Notes: generated by a model not told the origin, from the letters alone. Shown: positions 26,309-36,022, counted from the stretch's first letter. The stretch is DNA of 62,797 nt from an uncultured Verrucomicrobiales bacterium (GCA_937951675.1 CALFBI010000020.1:1-62797), one strand, 5' to 3'. Translations and numbers: made by a program.

Positions 26309-27532
26309 ATGGTTACGACGTGGCGGGGGCATCCCTATTGGATTTCGGTAGCATTTTTCTTAATGCTCACTGCAATGGGGGCCTGGGTGCCTTCTTTGGC
26401 CAATATCATGAAGGAAAAAGGAGCCGGAGGGCTTGTGCCTTTGGCTTTTCTGGCCTGGCCTGTAATGAGTCTTATTTCTCCTCTTTTTTGGGGAGCTTTG
26501 GCGGACCGAAAAGTTGAAGCTCAGAAGCTTCTTGCAGTTTTGGTCATGCTGAGTGCCGTGGTGTTATTCGTTGCCTTTTGGCAATTCGGGCAGGGACTCA
26601 AGGCAAAATGGTTTGTGCTGTTATTATTTATCGCGGCCGGACTTTCAGCTCCCACTTTTTCGTTACTCACTCAAATTGGTCTGACACATGCGAAAGATCA
26701 AGAGTCTGGGTTTGCTCGCTTTCGCGTTTGGGGCACGATCGGTTGGGTGTTTGGAGGGGCGATGATTAGCTTTGTTTTTAAGGCGGACTCTGAAATCTGG
26801 GCCGGATTATTTGCAGGAGTATTACGTTTTGTGATGGGGCTGATTTGTTTTTTCCTGCCGGCGACGCCTCCACGAGGGGCAGGGAAAGACCATGATTGGA
26901 AGTCGGTCATGGGACTCAAGGGGTATGCCTTACTCAAGGAACGAAATATGATGGCTTTGGTGGTGACAACGGTTTTAGTCTCTATTCCGCTTTCGTCATT
27001 TTACATGTATACTCCTGTTCATCTCAAAGATTTGGGGTTTGAGCGAGCCACTGGGATTTTGACAGTGGGTCAACTGATCGAAGTCGCAGTGATGCTCAGC
27101 ATGGGGTTCATTTTAAAACGTTTCCGGATCAAAACGGTTCTTCTTTGTGCGGCGATGATTTCGGGGGTTCGTTTTTCGCTTTTTGCAGTGAGTGGGTATA
27201 CTGATACCTCATGGACTATGATTTCCGGCGCTGCCTTTCATGGAGTGGCTTACACACTCTTTTTCATCACAGGACAGATTTATATGCAAAAACGAGTAGA
27301 GGCTGGAGTTCGTTCCCAGGCTCAAGCCCTTCTATCAGTGGCAACAGGAGGGGTAGGAACCTTAATCGGGACAAGTTTGTGTGGGGTTCTTTATCGCTTT
27401 TTTGTCGATACGAAAGGCGATTGGGGAGGGTTTTGGCTTTCTCTGACGGCGGTTTCTGCCGTTTCAGTTCTCTTTTTATTCTTTGCTTACCAAAGCCAAA
27501 AGGTAGTTCCCAAGAAAGAAAGCGTTAAATAG
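26309..27532 (+). CDS. MFS transporter, nucleoside/sugar-symporter type
   Basis: A 407-residue major facilitator with 12 predicted helices. The helix 2-3 loop has LFWGALADRK (the motif A G-[LA]-x-D-R pattern), and RFRVWGTIGWVFGGAMISFVF is typical of the nucleoside:H+ symporter/LacY-like group, as is the second-half HGVAYTLFFITGQIYMQKRVEAGVRSQAQALLSVATGGVGTLIGTSLCGVLY. Substrate cannot be assigned; nucleosides or disaccharides are the best guess. Confidence 0.8.
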   Translation: MVTTWRGHPYWISVAFFLMLTAMGAWVPSLANIMKEKGAGGLVPLAFLAWPVMSLISPLFWGALADRKVEAQKLLAVLVMLSAVVLFVAFWQFGQGLKAKWFVLLLFIAAGLSAPTFSLLTQIGLTHAKDQESGFARFRVWGTIGWVFGGAMISFVFKADSEIWAGLFAGVLRFVMGLICFFLPATPPRGAGKDHDWKSVMGLKGYALLKERNMMALVVTTVLVSIPLSSFYMYTPVHLKDLGFERATGILTVGQLIEVAVMLSMGFILKRFRIKTVLLCAAMISGVRFSLFAVSGYTDTSWTMISGAAFHGVAYTLFFITGQIYMQKRVEAGVRSQAQALLSVATGGVGTLIGTSLCGVLYRFFVDTKGDWGGFWLSLTAVSAVSVLFLFFAYQSQKVVPKKESVK

Positions 27533-27689
27533 AGATTATCTCAGAATGGGTCCTTTCTCAGCAAATCATGATTTTCCATTCTGTCCCAAGTCGATCTTAT
27601 TCTTATTTTCTGAAGTTCTCACTAGAATAAGTCTTTTTCGAAGGGATTGTCACTTGCGTCCTTTCATGTGTGGGAGTATCGGTAAGAGC

Positions 27690-28289
27690 ATGTGGCGTTT
27701 AGGGGTAATCATCATTGGAATCGTAAGTCTTTGTTCCTGTAAAAAACGGGAAGAAGTCATCGCAATTAATCAAACTCGTCAGAAGTCGACAATTGACGTT
27801 GCAACAACAACAGAGGCGACGAGCCTCGAAAGGTTCCGAGGCAAAAAAGCAGCGTCTTTACAAAAAGCGCTTCCTGTGGCTCCGCCACACCCTGAGCATT
27901 GGAAACCCCAAGCAGCAACTCAGTTCAGACTTTTAAATTTCGCCACGGAGCGAGGGGTCGAGATCTACTTGAGTCAAGTCCGAGGAGGGGTCGAAGGGAA
28001 TTTCGACCGTTGGATGAAGCAATTTGGACAAACTGCTCTCACTCCCGAGCAGTTTTCAGGCCTTCCAAAGCTCTCTTTCATGGATCATGAAGGACGTTTA
28101 CTCGAAGTGACTGGCCCCTTTGCGGGAGGAATGGGGAAAACGCCGATTAAAGACGCCGCTCTGATCGGGGCTGGAGTTGTCATTGGGGCTGATACTTGGA
28201 CCATGAAAATGATTGGCCCTCGTGAAGCTGTTCTGGCTGAGAAAGATTCTTTTATTCAGTTCGTATCCCTTCTTAAGAAAAATTCATAA
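27690..28289 (+). CDS. Lipoprotein of the cytochrome c assembly operon
   Basis: A 199-residue predicted lipoprotein from the ATG giving MWRLGVIIIGIVSLCSCKKREE, with lipobox LCSC. Longer in-frame starts at 27666 and 27546 exist but would put non-signal sequence in front. The mature part (WKPQAATQFRLLNFATERGVEIYLSQVRGGVEGNFDRWMKQFGQTALTPEQF, then LPKLSFMDHEGRLLEVTGPFAG, ADTWTMKMIGPREAVLAEKDSFIQFVSLLKK) matches a pattern I recall beside ResB/CcsA genes in planctomycetes and verrucomicrobia. The stop overlaps the resB start (TAATG), so it probably has a part in cytochrome c assembly. A catalytic role is not evident. Confidence 0.7.
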   Translation: MWRLGVIIIGIVSLCSCKKREEVIAINQTRQKSTIDVATTTEATSLERFRGKKAASLQKALPVAPPHPEHWKPQAATQFRLLNFATERGVEIYLSQVRGGVEGNFDRWMKQFGQTALTPEQFSGLPKLSFMDHEGRLLEVTGPFAGGMGKTPIKDAALIGAGVVIGADTWTMKMIGPREAVLAEKDSFIQFVSLLKKNS

Positions 28290-29497
28290 TGACGTCTTTT
28301 CGTTCCATTTTATCGCGAACCCTTCAGATTTTCTCTGGGTTAAAGCTCGCTACGGCGTGTTTCATCGTGCTCTTTATTTTGACCTGGTTAGGCACTTTAG
28401 AGCAGGTTGATCACGGTTTGTATCAAACCACTAAAAAGTATTTTAGTTCGGAGAACTTTCTCGTGCTTCCGGAAATTAACGGAAAGATGATTCCGCTTCC
28501 TCTCCCAAGTGCTTATTGGGTTTCGGTGGTTCTTTTCATCAACCTCTTAATCGGTGGAGTCATTCGTGCTCGTAAAGGATGGAAGAAAGTGGGGGTCTTA
28601 ATGTCGCACTGTGGCATGTTATTTCTTTTAGTTGGTGGGTTTATCACTCATCACTTTTCTGAACGTGGGAACATGCAGGTTTGGGAAGGTGAAACTTCCA
28701 ATGTTGCAAAACATTATTTCAATTACGTGATTGAAATCACGGAGCTCGTCGCGGGTGAAATCAAAGAGATTCATGTGATTGATCATGAATATCTCGAAGT
28801 TTTAAAGCCAGACCAGCATCAATTCTTCAAGCTCGAACAATTGCCTTTTGACCTAGAAGTCGCAGGTTATCAAAAGAATAGTGTCGCTCGTCAGGCGATC
28901 AACCGAGCCCCTCGGTTTGGTGAAAGAATCGTAGATGGCTTTTATTTAGAGCAGGAAGATTCAGAGTTAGAAGCCGAGACGAATATTGCAGGCTGTTATG
29001 CTCGCTTAGTAGAAAAAGACTCCACAAAAGGGGAGCTTTTCATTCTATGGGGCGGTTCTGCTTATATGCAGCCTAAAGTGCAAAAAACGATTCAGCACGG
29101 GGAACGGACCTTCCTTGTCGATCTCGTGAAAGAACGTTGGGTATTGCCTAATAAAATTAAGCTGAATGATATGAAGGCGGAGTTTTATCCAGGAACGATC
29201 AATCCCAAAACATTTGAAAGCCGAGTCACAAGGACTCAAGAAGGGGTTTCAGAGGATGTCTTAATCAAAATGAATCAACCTATGCGAAGAGACGGATTTA
29301 CTTATTTCCAGGCTCAGTGGGGACCTCAGGGGAGTGATGGAACAGGGAAGCTTTTTTCGGTTTTTGAAATCGTTAAAAACCCCGCCGACCAGTGGCCTAA
29401 ATACGCGCTTTATGTTTCAGGAGTCGGTCTTTCTATTCATTTTGCTTTGATGCTAGGTGCTTTTATCATGAACCAATTTAAACGTCGCAATGTCTAA
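28289..29497 (+). CDS. ResB-like cytochrome c biogenesis protein
   Basis: A 402-residue membrane protein. N-terminal helix (GLKLATACFIVLFILTWLGTLEQVDHGLYQTTKKYF, the ResB start pattern with LKLA...L..L..LGT), two further helices (YWVSVVLFINLLIGGVI and VGVLMSHCGMLFLLVGGFITHHF), a large periplasmic domain (residues about 125-365) and a C-terminal helix. With CcsA it makes the system II haem lyase that attaches haem to CXXCH motifs. It overlaps ccsA by 8 bases. Confidence 0.85.
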   Translation: MTSFRSILSRTLQIFSGLKLATACFIVLFILTWLGTLEQVDHGLYQTTKKYFSSENFLVLPEINGKMIPLPLPSAYWVSVVLFINLLIGGVIRARKGWKKVGVLMSHCGMLFLLVGGFITHHFSERGNMQVWEGETSNVAKHYFNYVIEITELVAGEIKEIHVIDHEYLEVLKPDQHQFFKLEQLPFDLEVAGYQKNSVARQAINRAPRFGERIVDGFYLEQEDSELEAETNIAGCYARLVEKDSTKGELFILWGGSAYMQPKVQKTIQHGERTFLVDLVKERWVLPNKIKLNDMKAEFYPGTINPKTFESRVTRTQEGVSEDVLIKMNQPMRRDGFTYFQAQWGPQGSDGTGKLFSVFEIVKNPADQWPKYALYVSGVGLSIHFALMLGAFIMNQFKRRNV

Positions 29498-31433
29498 GAT
29501 CAAAAGAGGGAGAGTCATAGCGGTCTGGCTCATGATTGCATTGATTTTCGGGGTGATTCTCATCGTAGGTCGTAGTTTGATGCCTGCCAAAGTAGTAGCT
29601 ACCCTCGAGAACTATGAACCCTGGGAGACGCAAGTCGTGGAAGCTTTCTCACAACTTCCGATGCAAGAAGGAGGTCGGATTAAACTTTTCGAAAGCTGGG
29701 CCAATCAACAGATGCTGAGTTTTTCTGGAAAAAGGAAGAGCAAGGTGAGCAACGGAGAAGGTGAGGAAATCACGGTTCGCCCAACGGAATGGATGTTAGA
29801 TATTCACTTTCGCCCTGAATTAGCAAAACAGTTCCCTAGCTTTCGAGTCGAGAATGCCGAAGTTCTGGAAATGGTGGGGCTTGATCACAAAAAAGCTCGG
29901 GATTATTACTCTTATAACGAGCTAGAAGCGAAGCTCGATCGCATTTCAGAGCTCAAAAAGGAGTTAGAAGAATTACAAAAAAATCCAGAAATAGAGCTTA
30001 ATACCGTCCAAAAACAGGCGCTCGCGCTTTCTGGTAATTTGGCCTGGTTTGAAAGTTATTTGAGCTACTTTGATTTTGCTAAGCTTCGTGCAGATAATGA
30101 AAAATCAGGGCTGGCTTGGTCGTCGATTATTCTCACCGCTCCAAAAATCAGGGCTGCCATTAATCAGCGGGCCCCCAATGCACCCTTAGGAAGAGAAGAG
30201 CTCCTTATTGGAAGGTTAGTCCAAGAAGCAAGTAATGCGGCGCGATACGGATGGCCCGTGATGCCTCCAACCCAAGAAGGGCAAGAAGCCTGGGAAACAG
30301 CAGGAGCGCGCTTGTGGGAAGTTTTCACAACCGGTAAAAACGATTTAGTTCAAACTTCCAAGATCTTCAATCAGCTCGAAGAAATTTATCTTCATCGAGA
30401 CGCCTCCGGAGAGAAATTGGTTCCTTTAATTAAAGCTTACCATGACACGTTGAATAAGGAGCAAACCGTGGCAGCGAAGGCCTCGAATTTATCAGCCGAG
30501 AAATCCTACCTTAAAGGGCAATGGTTTTATCGAGCCTTAGGGTATTGTTTTATCCCGGGAACCCTGCTCGTTGTGCTTTCATGGCTTTCACCTGCCACGC
30601 GATGGTCTCGAGTTTTAAATCTGGTCACCTGGGGCTTATCGGGAATTGGCCTCATTTTATGTGTCACGGGGATTATTCTAAGAATGGTCATTACGGAACG
30701 TCCCCCTGTTGGAAATCTCTTCGAAACGATCCCATTCATTACTGCTGCAATTGTTTTAATCGCGCTTCTAATGGAACTCATGACAAGGCGCGGACTTGCG
30801 ATCGGTCTAGCTCCTATTGCAGGGTTTGCTGGTTTGGTTCTAGCGCGACTGTATGAATTGGAAGAAGGGGGAGATAGTTTAGAACCTCTCAGGGCGGTAT
30901 TGGCTTCGAACTTCTGGCTTACTTATCATGTCTTAACGATCACGCTCGGCTATGCTGCTGGGATCTTGGCTGGCTTTATTGGAATCGCTTATTTGGGTAA
31001 TAGACATTTGGGAATTGCGGAAGATGACCCTAAAATATTACGGAGTTTGACTCGGATGAATTATGGCGTGATTTGCTTCACCTTATTGCTCTCTCTGATC
31101 GGAACGATTTTGGGCGGGATCTGGGCCAACGATTCTTGGGGTAGGTTTTGGGGTTGGGACCCTAAAGAAAATGGAGCGCTTATGATTGTGCTATGGAACC
31201 TTATTATCCTTCATTCGCGCATTGGTGGTGCCATTAAGGAGTGGGGCTTCCACATGCTCTCAGTAGCGGGAATGGCGGTAGTGGTTTTCTCATGGTGGCA
31301 TGTCAATATGCTGGGCACAGGATTGCATTCCTATGGCTTTACGGAAGGGGCTCACATCATTTGGTTTTTCTATGGGCTCATTGGTCTCGTTTTACTCCTT
31401 TCTTCTTATGCAAAGATGCTAGAAAAGAAGTGA
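29490..31433 (+). CDS. CcsA-type cytochrome c assembly protein
   Basis: A 647-residue protein. The N-terminal third has one helix (VIAVWLMIALIFGVILIVG) and a long soluble periplasmic region with a coiled-coil patch (YNELEAKLDRISELKKELEELQKN). The rest has about eight helices and the WWD haem-handling motif WANDSWGRFWGWDPKENGALM, flanked by conserved histidines (LTYHVLTITLGYAAG; WWHVNMLGTGLHSYGF). This is the core of system II cytochrome c synthase. The extended N-terminal domain is a feature of the verrucomicrobial/planctomycete form. With ResB it would mature the cytochrome at 8967-9569. Confidence 0.88.
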   Translation: MSKIKRGRVIAVWLMIALIFGVILIVGRSLMPAKVVATLENYEPWETQVVEAFSQLPMQEGGRIKLFESWANQQMLSFSGKRKSKVSNGEGEEITVRPTEWMLDIHFRPELAKQFPSFRVENAEVLEMVGLDHKKARDYYSYNELEAKLDRISELKKELEELQKNPEIELNTVQKQALALSGNLAWFESYLSYFDFAKLRADNEKSGLAWSSIILTAPKIRAAINQRAPNAPLGREELLIGRLVQEASNAARYGWPVMPPTQEGQEAWETAGARLWEVFTTGKNDLVQTSKIFNQLEEIYLHRDASGEKLVPLIKAYHDTLNKEQTVAAKASNLSAEKSYLKGQWFYRALGYCFIPGTLLVVLSWLSPATRWSRVLNLVTWGLSGIGLILCVTGIILRMVITERPPVGNLFETIPFITAAIVLIALLMELMTRRGLAIGLAPIAGFAGLVLARLYELEEGGDSLEPLRAVLASNFWLTYHVLTITLGYAAGILAGFIGIAYLGNRHLGIAEDDPKILRSLTRMNYGVICFTLLLSLIGTILGGIWANDSWGRFWGWDPKENGALMIVLWNLIILHSRIGGAIKEWGFHMLSVAGMAVVVFSWWHVNMLGTGLHSYGFTEGAHIIWFFYGLIGLVLLLSSYAKMLEKK

Positions 31434-31522
31434 AATCCTTTCTTTCTTGGTCACGAAAACGGTCGATTTTACGATTGATTGATAAAAGTATTCTGTGAGA
31501 ACGTATTAAATCTATAACAACG

Positions 31523-33676
31523 ATGTCAAAATCACTATTTAATTCATTTTTCCTGGCTTCCTTAGCGATCGCTGGAAGTTCCCTTACCACCAAGGCTGAA
31601 CAGGGAGTTTCAGAAGGTCCTTATCAAGCAGATTGGCAATCAATCTCAGCACACCAAACTCCGGAGTGGCTTGCGGATGATAAATTCGGGATTTTCATTC
31701 ATTGGATGCCCAACGCCGTTCCGGCCTATAATGATGAGTGGTATGCTCGTTGGATGTATACCGAGAACCACGATGTCTTTAATCACCACAAAAAAACATG
31801 GGGAGATCAAAAGGAATTTGGATACATTGATTTCATTCCTAAATTTAAGTGTGAGAAATGGGACCCTGTTGAATGGGCTAGCTTCTTCAAAGAAGTAGGA
31901 GCCAAATTTGTGGTTCCCACCGCCGAACACCATGACCACTACGCGATGTGGGATAGTGCCCTCACCAAGTGGGATGCTAAAGACACTGGACCTAAGAGAG
32001 ATCTGATTGGAGAATTAGCGCAAGCCACTCGTGAGGCGGGTTTAAGGTTTGGAGTCTCTAACCACCGTGCTCGTGGGTGGAATTTTTTCACTTACGATGA
32101 GAAATTTGACACGATGGATCCTGAGCATAAGGATTTTTATTGGCCTCAACTTGGAAAAGAGCCAGATGCTGAATGGCTCGCGGATTGGCAAGCTCGTTTA
32201 CATGAGCTCGTCGATAAGTATCAGCCAGACGTGATGTGGTTTGATTACGGGTGGAATGGCCTAGCTTTCGAACCTTATAAGAAAGATTACGCGGCCTATT
32301 ACTATAACCAGGCAGCTAAGTGGGGGAAAGAAGTGAGCTTAATCTACAAAGGAGACCATCTTCCCAAAGGGGCTGGACTCCTCGATGTGGAGAAAGGTAA
32401 ATTAGATAAGCTTTGGCCTTCTCTTTGGATGACAGACACCACTGTATTTAAGAGAACTTGGGGGTATGTTGAAGGAGCCCCGATGAAAGAAGTCAATACG
32501 CTTCTCCATGACTTGATTGACATCGTTAGTAAGAACGGAACTCTTTTACTGAACGTTGGCCCGAAAGCAGACGGCACGATCCCGCAAGACCAAAGAGAGG
32601 TTCTGCTCGAAATGGGGAAATGGTTAAAAGTAAATGGAGACTCTATTTACAAAACTCGTCCATTCATCACCTTCAAAGAAGGGGAGCATGTTCGTTACAC
32701 ACGCAGAGGTAATTCGATCTACGCCATTTTCTTAGAAGCTCCTAAAGGAGAAATCACCTTGAAAGAACTTTCTTCTTCGAAATTGGGCGGACTCACTCAT
32801 AAAAAAGTATCCTTCTTAGATGGAGGTAAAGAAATCTCCTGGAAACAAGATGAGAAAGGGCTCCATTTAAATTTCCCCGAAGAATTACCTGGAACTCGAG
32901 CTTGGGTCGCTAAGGTTGAATTAGAAGGAATCGGTTTCGATAAGCCTGTGGTTCGTATTGAACACAAGGCTAAAGGGGCCGCTGTCTTTGCTCATAGTAA
33001 AGTGCACAACTTCACGGAAGAAGTGCAGAGCTTTGATGTCTCACTCTTCAACAATGGCAAACGTCTCCCAGCACAAACCTGCCGCGTCAAATTAGAGCCT
33101 GGTGAGTCGACTGATGTTCGTTTTGAAGATCGGGATCAAAATCATTACAATGCTTCTCATTGCTTACTCCTCGATTTAGAAAGCTCTATTAACGAGATTA
33201 CGATCGGAAATAAAAAGCCTGCTTCTTCAGCCCGTATTATTGCTTATCCCTCGATCCCAATGAGTGGACCTTGGAAATATAATGAAGGAGATCAGATCGA
33301 ATGGTCTAAAGCAGATTTTGATCACACAGCATGGAAGACCGCGCAAGTTCCTGCGGAGTGGCCACTTGGCCGTAAAGTAACGACGGCGTGGTTTCGAAAA
33401 GAAATTTTTATCCCAGAAGAGTGGGAAGGCCGTGAATTAGTGATCAACCTCGGCGTTGTTCGAGATACAAACGTTACTTATATCAATGGACAAAAGGTTG
33501 GTGAAAGTGACCAAGCTTCTGGAGAATACCATTTCTCTTATGAAGTCCGTGAATTTGATATTCCTACCTCCGCTCTTAAATTTGGAGAAACTAATGTCAT
33601 AGCAGTGAGAATTCAAAACTTCCAAAATGGGGGGGGGATGACAGGCCCTGCTGGTTTTGTGGGAGTGAAGAATTAA
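31523..33676 (+). CDS. Secreted alpha-L-fucosidase (GH29)
   Basis: A 717-residue secreted enzyme with a signal peptide (FLASLAIAGSSLTTKAEQ). GH29 features: EWLADDKFGIFIHWMPNAVPAYNDEWYARWMY, KFVVPTAEHHDHYAMWDS, and the nucleophile Asp in PDVMWFDYGWNGLAFEPY, followed by a C-terminal GH29 beta domain. An extra region (about 560-717) holds a galactose-binding-like sandwich (WSKADFDHTAWKTAQVP... TTAWFRKEIFIPEEWEGRELVINLGVVRDTNVTYINGQKVG). It releases alpha-L-fucose from fucosylated glycans or fucans. It stands alone before a strong terminator; no fucose-catabolism genes are nearby. Confidence 0.93.
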   Translation: MSKSLFNSFFLASLAIAGSSLTTKAEQGVSEGPYQADWQSISAHQTPEWLADDKFGIFIHWMPNAVPAYNDEWYARWMYTENHDVFNHHKKTWGDQKEFGYIDFIPKFKCEKWDPVEWASFFKEVGAKFVVPTAEHHDHYAMWDSALTKWDAKDTGPKRDLIGELAQATREAGLRFGVSNHRARGWNFFTYDEKFDTMDPEHKDFYWPQLGKEPDAEWLADWQARLHELVDKYQPDVMWFDYGWNGLAFEPYKKDYAAYYYNQAAKWGKEVSLIYKGDHLPKGAGLLDVEKGKLDKLWPSLWMTDTTVFKRTWGYVEGAPMKEVNTLLHDLIDIVSKNGTLLLNVGPKADGTIPQDQREVLLEMGKWLKVNGDSIYKTRPFITFKEGEHVRYTRRGNSIYAIFLEAPKGEITLKELSSSKLGGLTHKKVSFLDGGKEISWKQDEKGLHLNFPEELPGTRAWVAKVELEGIGFDKPVVRIEHKAKGAAVFAHSKVHNFTEEVQSFDVSLFNNGKRLPAQTCRVKLEPGESTDVRFEDRDQNHYNASHCLLLDLESSINEITIGNKKPASSARIIAYPSIPMSGPWKYNEGDQIEWSKADFDHTAWKTAQVPAEWPLGRKVTTAWFRKEIFIPEEWEGRELVINLGVVRDTNVTYINGQKVGESDQASGEYHFSYEVREFDIPTSALKFGETNVIAVRIQNFQNGGGMTGPAGFVGVKN

Positions 33677-33708
33677 GATTCTTACGACAAAAATAACTCA
33701 ATAATAAT

Positions 33709-33744
33709 AAAAAGCCCGCTTTGAATCATCAAAGCGGGCTTTTT
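33709..33744. terminator. Bidirectional terminator
   Basis: A perfect 16-base stem, AAAAAGCCCGCTTTGA (33709-33724) with TCAAAGCGGGCTTTTT (33729-33744), and a 4-base loop. It separates the convergent fucosidase and peroxiredoxin genes and has A/T tracts for both directions. Confidence 0.92.
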
Positions 33745-33788
33745 CGTGAAAAGGAAAGTCTCAGTAAATAGAAACCTTTACGGTATCT

Positions 33789-34415
33789 TTACTCAGACAG
33801 GTAATCAGAAATCCCCTTATGATTAGGCTGCATCGCACTGTCACCTTTTTGCCAATCCATTGGGCAGACTTCTCCGTTTTGTTCAAAATGCTGTAGAGCA
33901 TCAACAACTCGTAAGGCTTCACGAATGGAGCGTCCTAAAGGCATATCATTAACAACTTGGTGACGAACAACTCCTTCTTTGTCGATGAGGAAAAGCCCCC
34001 GGTAAGCGACCATTTCGCCTTCAACATCGAGGTCTCCATTTTCATCAGCGATGTATTCACCTGCTAAAACGTCATACTGAGTCGCGATTGTTTTATTAAT
34101 ATCAGCAACAAGAGGGTAAGTGACACCTTGAATCCCAGCTTGATTTTTAGGAGTGTTGAGCCAAGCCCAGTGCGAAAATTCAGAATCTGTAGAACAACCA
34201 ACGACGGCCACATCTCGTAATTCAAATTCTGCAATTTCTTCTTGGAAACGATGGAGTTCGGTCGGGCAGACGAAAGTGAAGTCTTTCGGGTAAAAGAAGA
34301 AGACGACGTATTTCTTTCCTAGATATTGATCGAGAGAGAAATTTTCAATGATGTTCTCGCCGACAACAGCTTTGGCTGAGAAGCTTGGTGCTTTTTTTCC
34401 TACTAATACTGACAT
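33789..34415 (-). CDS. Typical 2-Cys peroxiredoxin (AhpC/Prx1)
   Basis: A 208-residue peroxidase from the ATG giving MSVLVGKKAPSF. An upstream in-frame start at 34466 would add a non-conserved 17 residues. Peroxidatic Cys is C50 in FYPKDFTFVCPTEL; the resolving Cys is C184 in GEVCPMDW. GGLG/YF-type details are reduced, but RGLFLIDKEGVVRHQVVNDMPLGRS is well conserved. It reduces hydrogen peroxide and organic peroxides using a thioredoxin or AhpF partner. MsrA, another oxidative-damage enzyme, lies just upstream on the same strand. Confidence 0.93.
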   Translation of the reverse strand: MSVLVGKKAPSFSAKAVVGENIIENFSLDQYLGKKYVVFFFYPKDFTFVCPTELHRFQEEIAEFELRDVAVVGCSTDSEFSHWAWLNTPKNQAGIQGVTYPLVADINKTIATQYDVLAGEYIADENGDLDVEGEMVAYRGLFLIDKEGVVRHQVVNDMPLGRSIREALRVVDALQHFEQNGEVCPMDWQKGDSAMQPNHKGISDYLSE

Positions 34416-34510
34416 GATCGATTTTAATTTTAGATTTTTCGCTTCGGTAAAGAAGCGAGACGTCACTCAGTAGCAGTGAAAACCTCCTTTGTCTAGAGGG
34501 AGGAGTATTT

Positions 34511-34541
34511 AAAAAAGGACCGAATTCCAAAGAGGGAATTC
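34511..34541 (-). terminator. Terminator after msrA
   Basis: On the minus strand GAATTCC (34541-34535) pairs with GGAATTC (34528-34522), with a 6-base loop, and is followed by a run of six T (34516-34511). It sits 5 bases after the msrA stop. Confidence 0.5.
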
Positions 34542-34545
34542 ACCC

Positions 34546-35157
34546 TTATTCATTAAGCTTCAACTTCTTAAGCTTGGGGGTGATCACGACCCGACAATAA
34601 GGGTTTTTACTTTTATTGAGTCGGTAATAGTCCTGATGGTATTCTTCTGCAGGATAAAAAGTCTCAGCAGGACGTAAAACGGTGACGATCGGATCTTTAA
34701 ACTCTTTTTGAAACGATTGGATCGAGGCTTTGGCTGCCGTTTTTTGAGCGTCGGTATGGTGAAAAATAGCAGAAGCATACTGAGGTCCGGCATCATTACC
34801 TTGTCGGTTCAAGGTAGTGGGATCATGAGCATTCCAAAACCAGCCGAAAAGTTTTTCTGCTGAAATCACTTCAGGATCAAAAGTGATCTTAACGACTTCA
34901 ATGTGTCCTGTTTTTCCCCCGCTAATTTGCTCATAAGTCGGATTTTTAACATGCCCTCCCATATAACCTGAAATGGCTGAGGAGACTCCCGGTAGTTGTT
35001 GGAAAACGGCTTCGACACACCAAAAACAACCGCCCCCAAGAGTCAGGGTTTCGTGAGTTTTAGGGATTTCTTTGACGTCAGTTTTCATAGCAGAAGGTTC
35101 TCCGCATGCCGCCAGAGAGAGGAGAAGTGTAATAGCACAAGCAATTCTAGAGATCAT
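34546..35157 (-). CDS. msrA: Peptide methionine sulfoxide reductase, lipoprotein
   Basis: A 203-residue enzyme that reduces methionine-S-sulfoxide. Signal with lipobox LAAC (C18) predicts a lipid-anchored periplasmic form. The MsrA core starts TLTLGGGCFWCVEAVFQQLPGV (catalytic C44) and continues with GYMGGHVKNPTYEQISGGKTGHIEVVKITFDP, FWNAHDPTTLNRQGNDAGPQYASAIF and YPAEEYHQDYY. Cytosolic MsrA is more common; exported lipoprotein forms are known in some Gram-negatives. The M48 protease gene is the next one upstream, 17 bases away on the same strand. Confidence 0.93.
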   Translation of the reverse strand: MISRIACAITLLLSLAACGEPSAMKTDVKEIPKTHETLTLGGGCFWCVEAVFQQLPGVSSAISGYMGGHVKNPTYEQISGGKTGHIEVVKITFDPEVISAEKLFGWFWNAHDPTTLNRQGNDAGPQYASAIFHHTDAQKTAAKASIQSFQKEFKDPIVTVLRPAETFYPAEEYHQDYYRLNKSKNPYCRVVITPKLKKLKLNE

Positions 35158-35174
35158 ATATCAAATAAGAGCAC

Positions 35175-35972
35175 TTAACGGGCTTTATATTCCCGTAAAG
35201 CTGTCGGCATGTATTTCTGCAATGCTTGGATCCTCGTGTTATCGACAGGGTGTGTTCTTAAAAATTCAGGACCTTGCCCTCCTTGATTGTTCGATCGGTA
35301 AGCTGAAAACCGCTTCCACAGTGCCACTGCTTCGCGCGGGTCATATCCTGCTCGAGCCATATAAAGAGCCCCAATTCGGTCTGCTTCAAGTTCATGCCGA
35401 CGTGAATTAGGAAGGCTTACGGCAAGCTTACTGCCTGCTCCATATAATTTTTCAAACCCTTCTTGTGAATTTCGGCCTTGTCCTCCACGTGAAGAAAGCA
35501 CGGAGCCTAACACAGAGCCGAGCATGGCAGTGGTTTGACGTTGTCGGTATTGAGATTCAGAATGCTTACCGGTGACATGAGCAATCTCGTGCGCAAGAAC
35601 AGCGGCTAAGCCCGCATCATTCTGAGTGACTTGAAAGAGGCCGGTATGAACCCCAATTTTACCTCCCGGGAGCGCAAAAGCATTTGGGGTTTTATCTTGA
35701 AACACTACAAATTCCCATTCGGCTCCTGGTAAGCTGATAACTCTTTTTAAACGATTAGCTACTCTCCGCACTTGAGCATTATAGGTCGAATTGTAGGAGA
35801 CTTTTTTACTTTGCTTGATCTTGGTGAATTCTCGTTTCCCTAATTGCTGGAATTGTGTGTTTTGTTGCGTAGAAATCGTATTACCTGAGGAATCAAAATT
35901 ACTAGGAGCGACACAAGAAGAGAAAGAGATGGCAGCTGCCATCGCTACTGAAAGTGAAATAATGGGTTTCAT
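35175..35972 (-). CDS. M48 family metalloprotease, lipoprotein
   Basis: A 265-residue peptidase with a lipoprotein signal (SISFSSC, C20). The zinc-binding motif HEIAH is in AVLAHEIAHVTGKHSESQYRQ near residue 130, and the downstream glutamate ligand is in RHELEADRIGALYMARAGYDPREAV. The fold matches the LoiP/YcaL/BepA group of periplasmic quality-control proteases that act on misassembled outer-membrane proteins. It probably shares a transcript with msrA. Confidence 0.9.
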   Translation of the reverse strand: MKPIISLSVAMAAAISFSSCVAPSNFDSSGNTISTQQNTQFQQLGKREFTKIKQSKKVSYNSTYNAQVRRVANRLKRVISLPGAEWEFVVFQDKTPNAFALPGGKIGVHTGLFQVTQNDAGLAAVLAHEIAHVTGKHSESQYRQRQTTAMLGSVLGSVLSSRGGQGRNSQEGFEKLYGAGSKLAVSLPNSRRHELEADRIGALYMARAGYDPREAVALWKRFSAYRSNNQGGQGPEFLRTHPVDNTRIQALQKYMPTALREYKAR

Positions 35973-36022
35973 AAAATTGAGGAGAAAAAAAGGTTTGTTG
36001 AGAAAAGGAGAATGGAGTCGGG

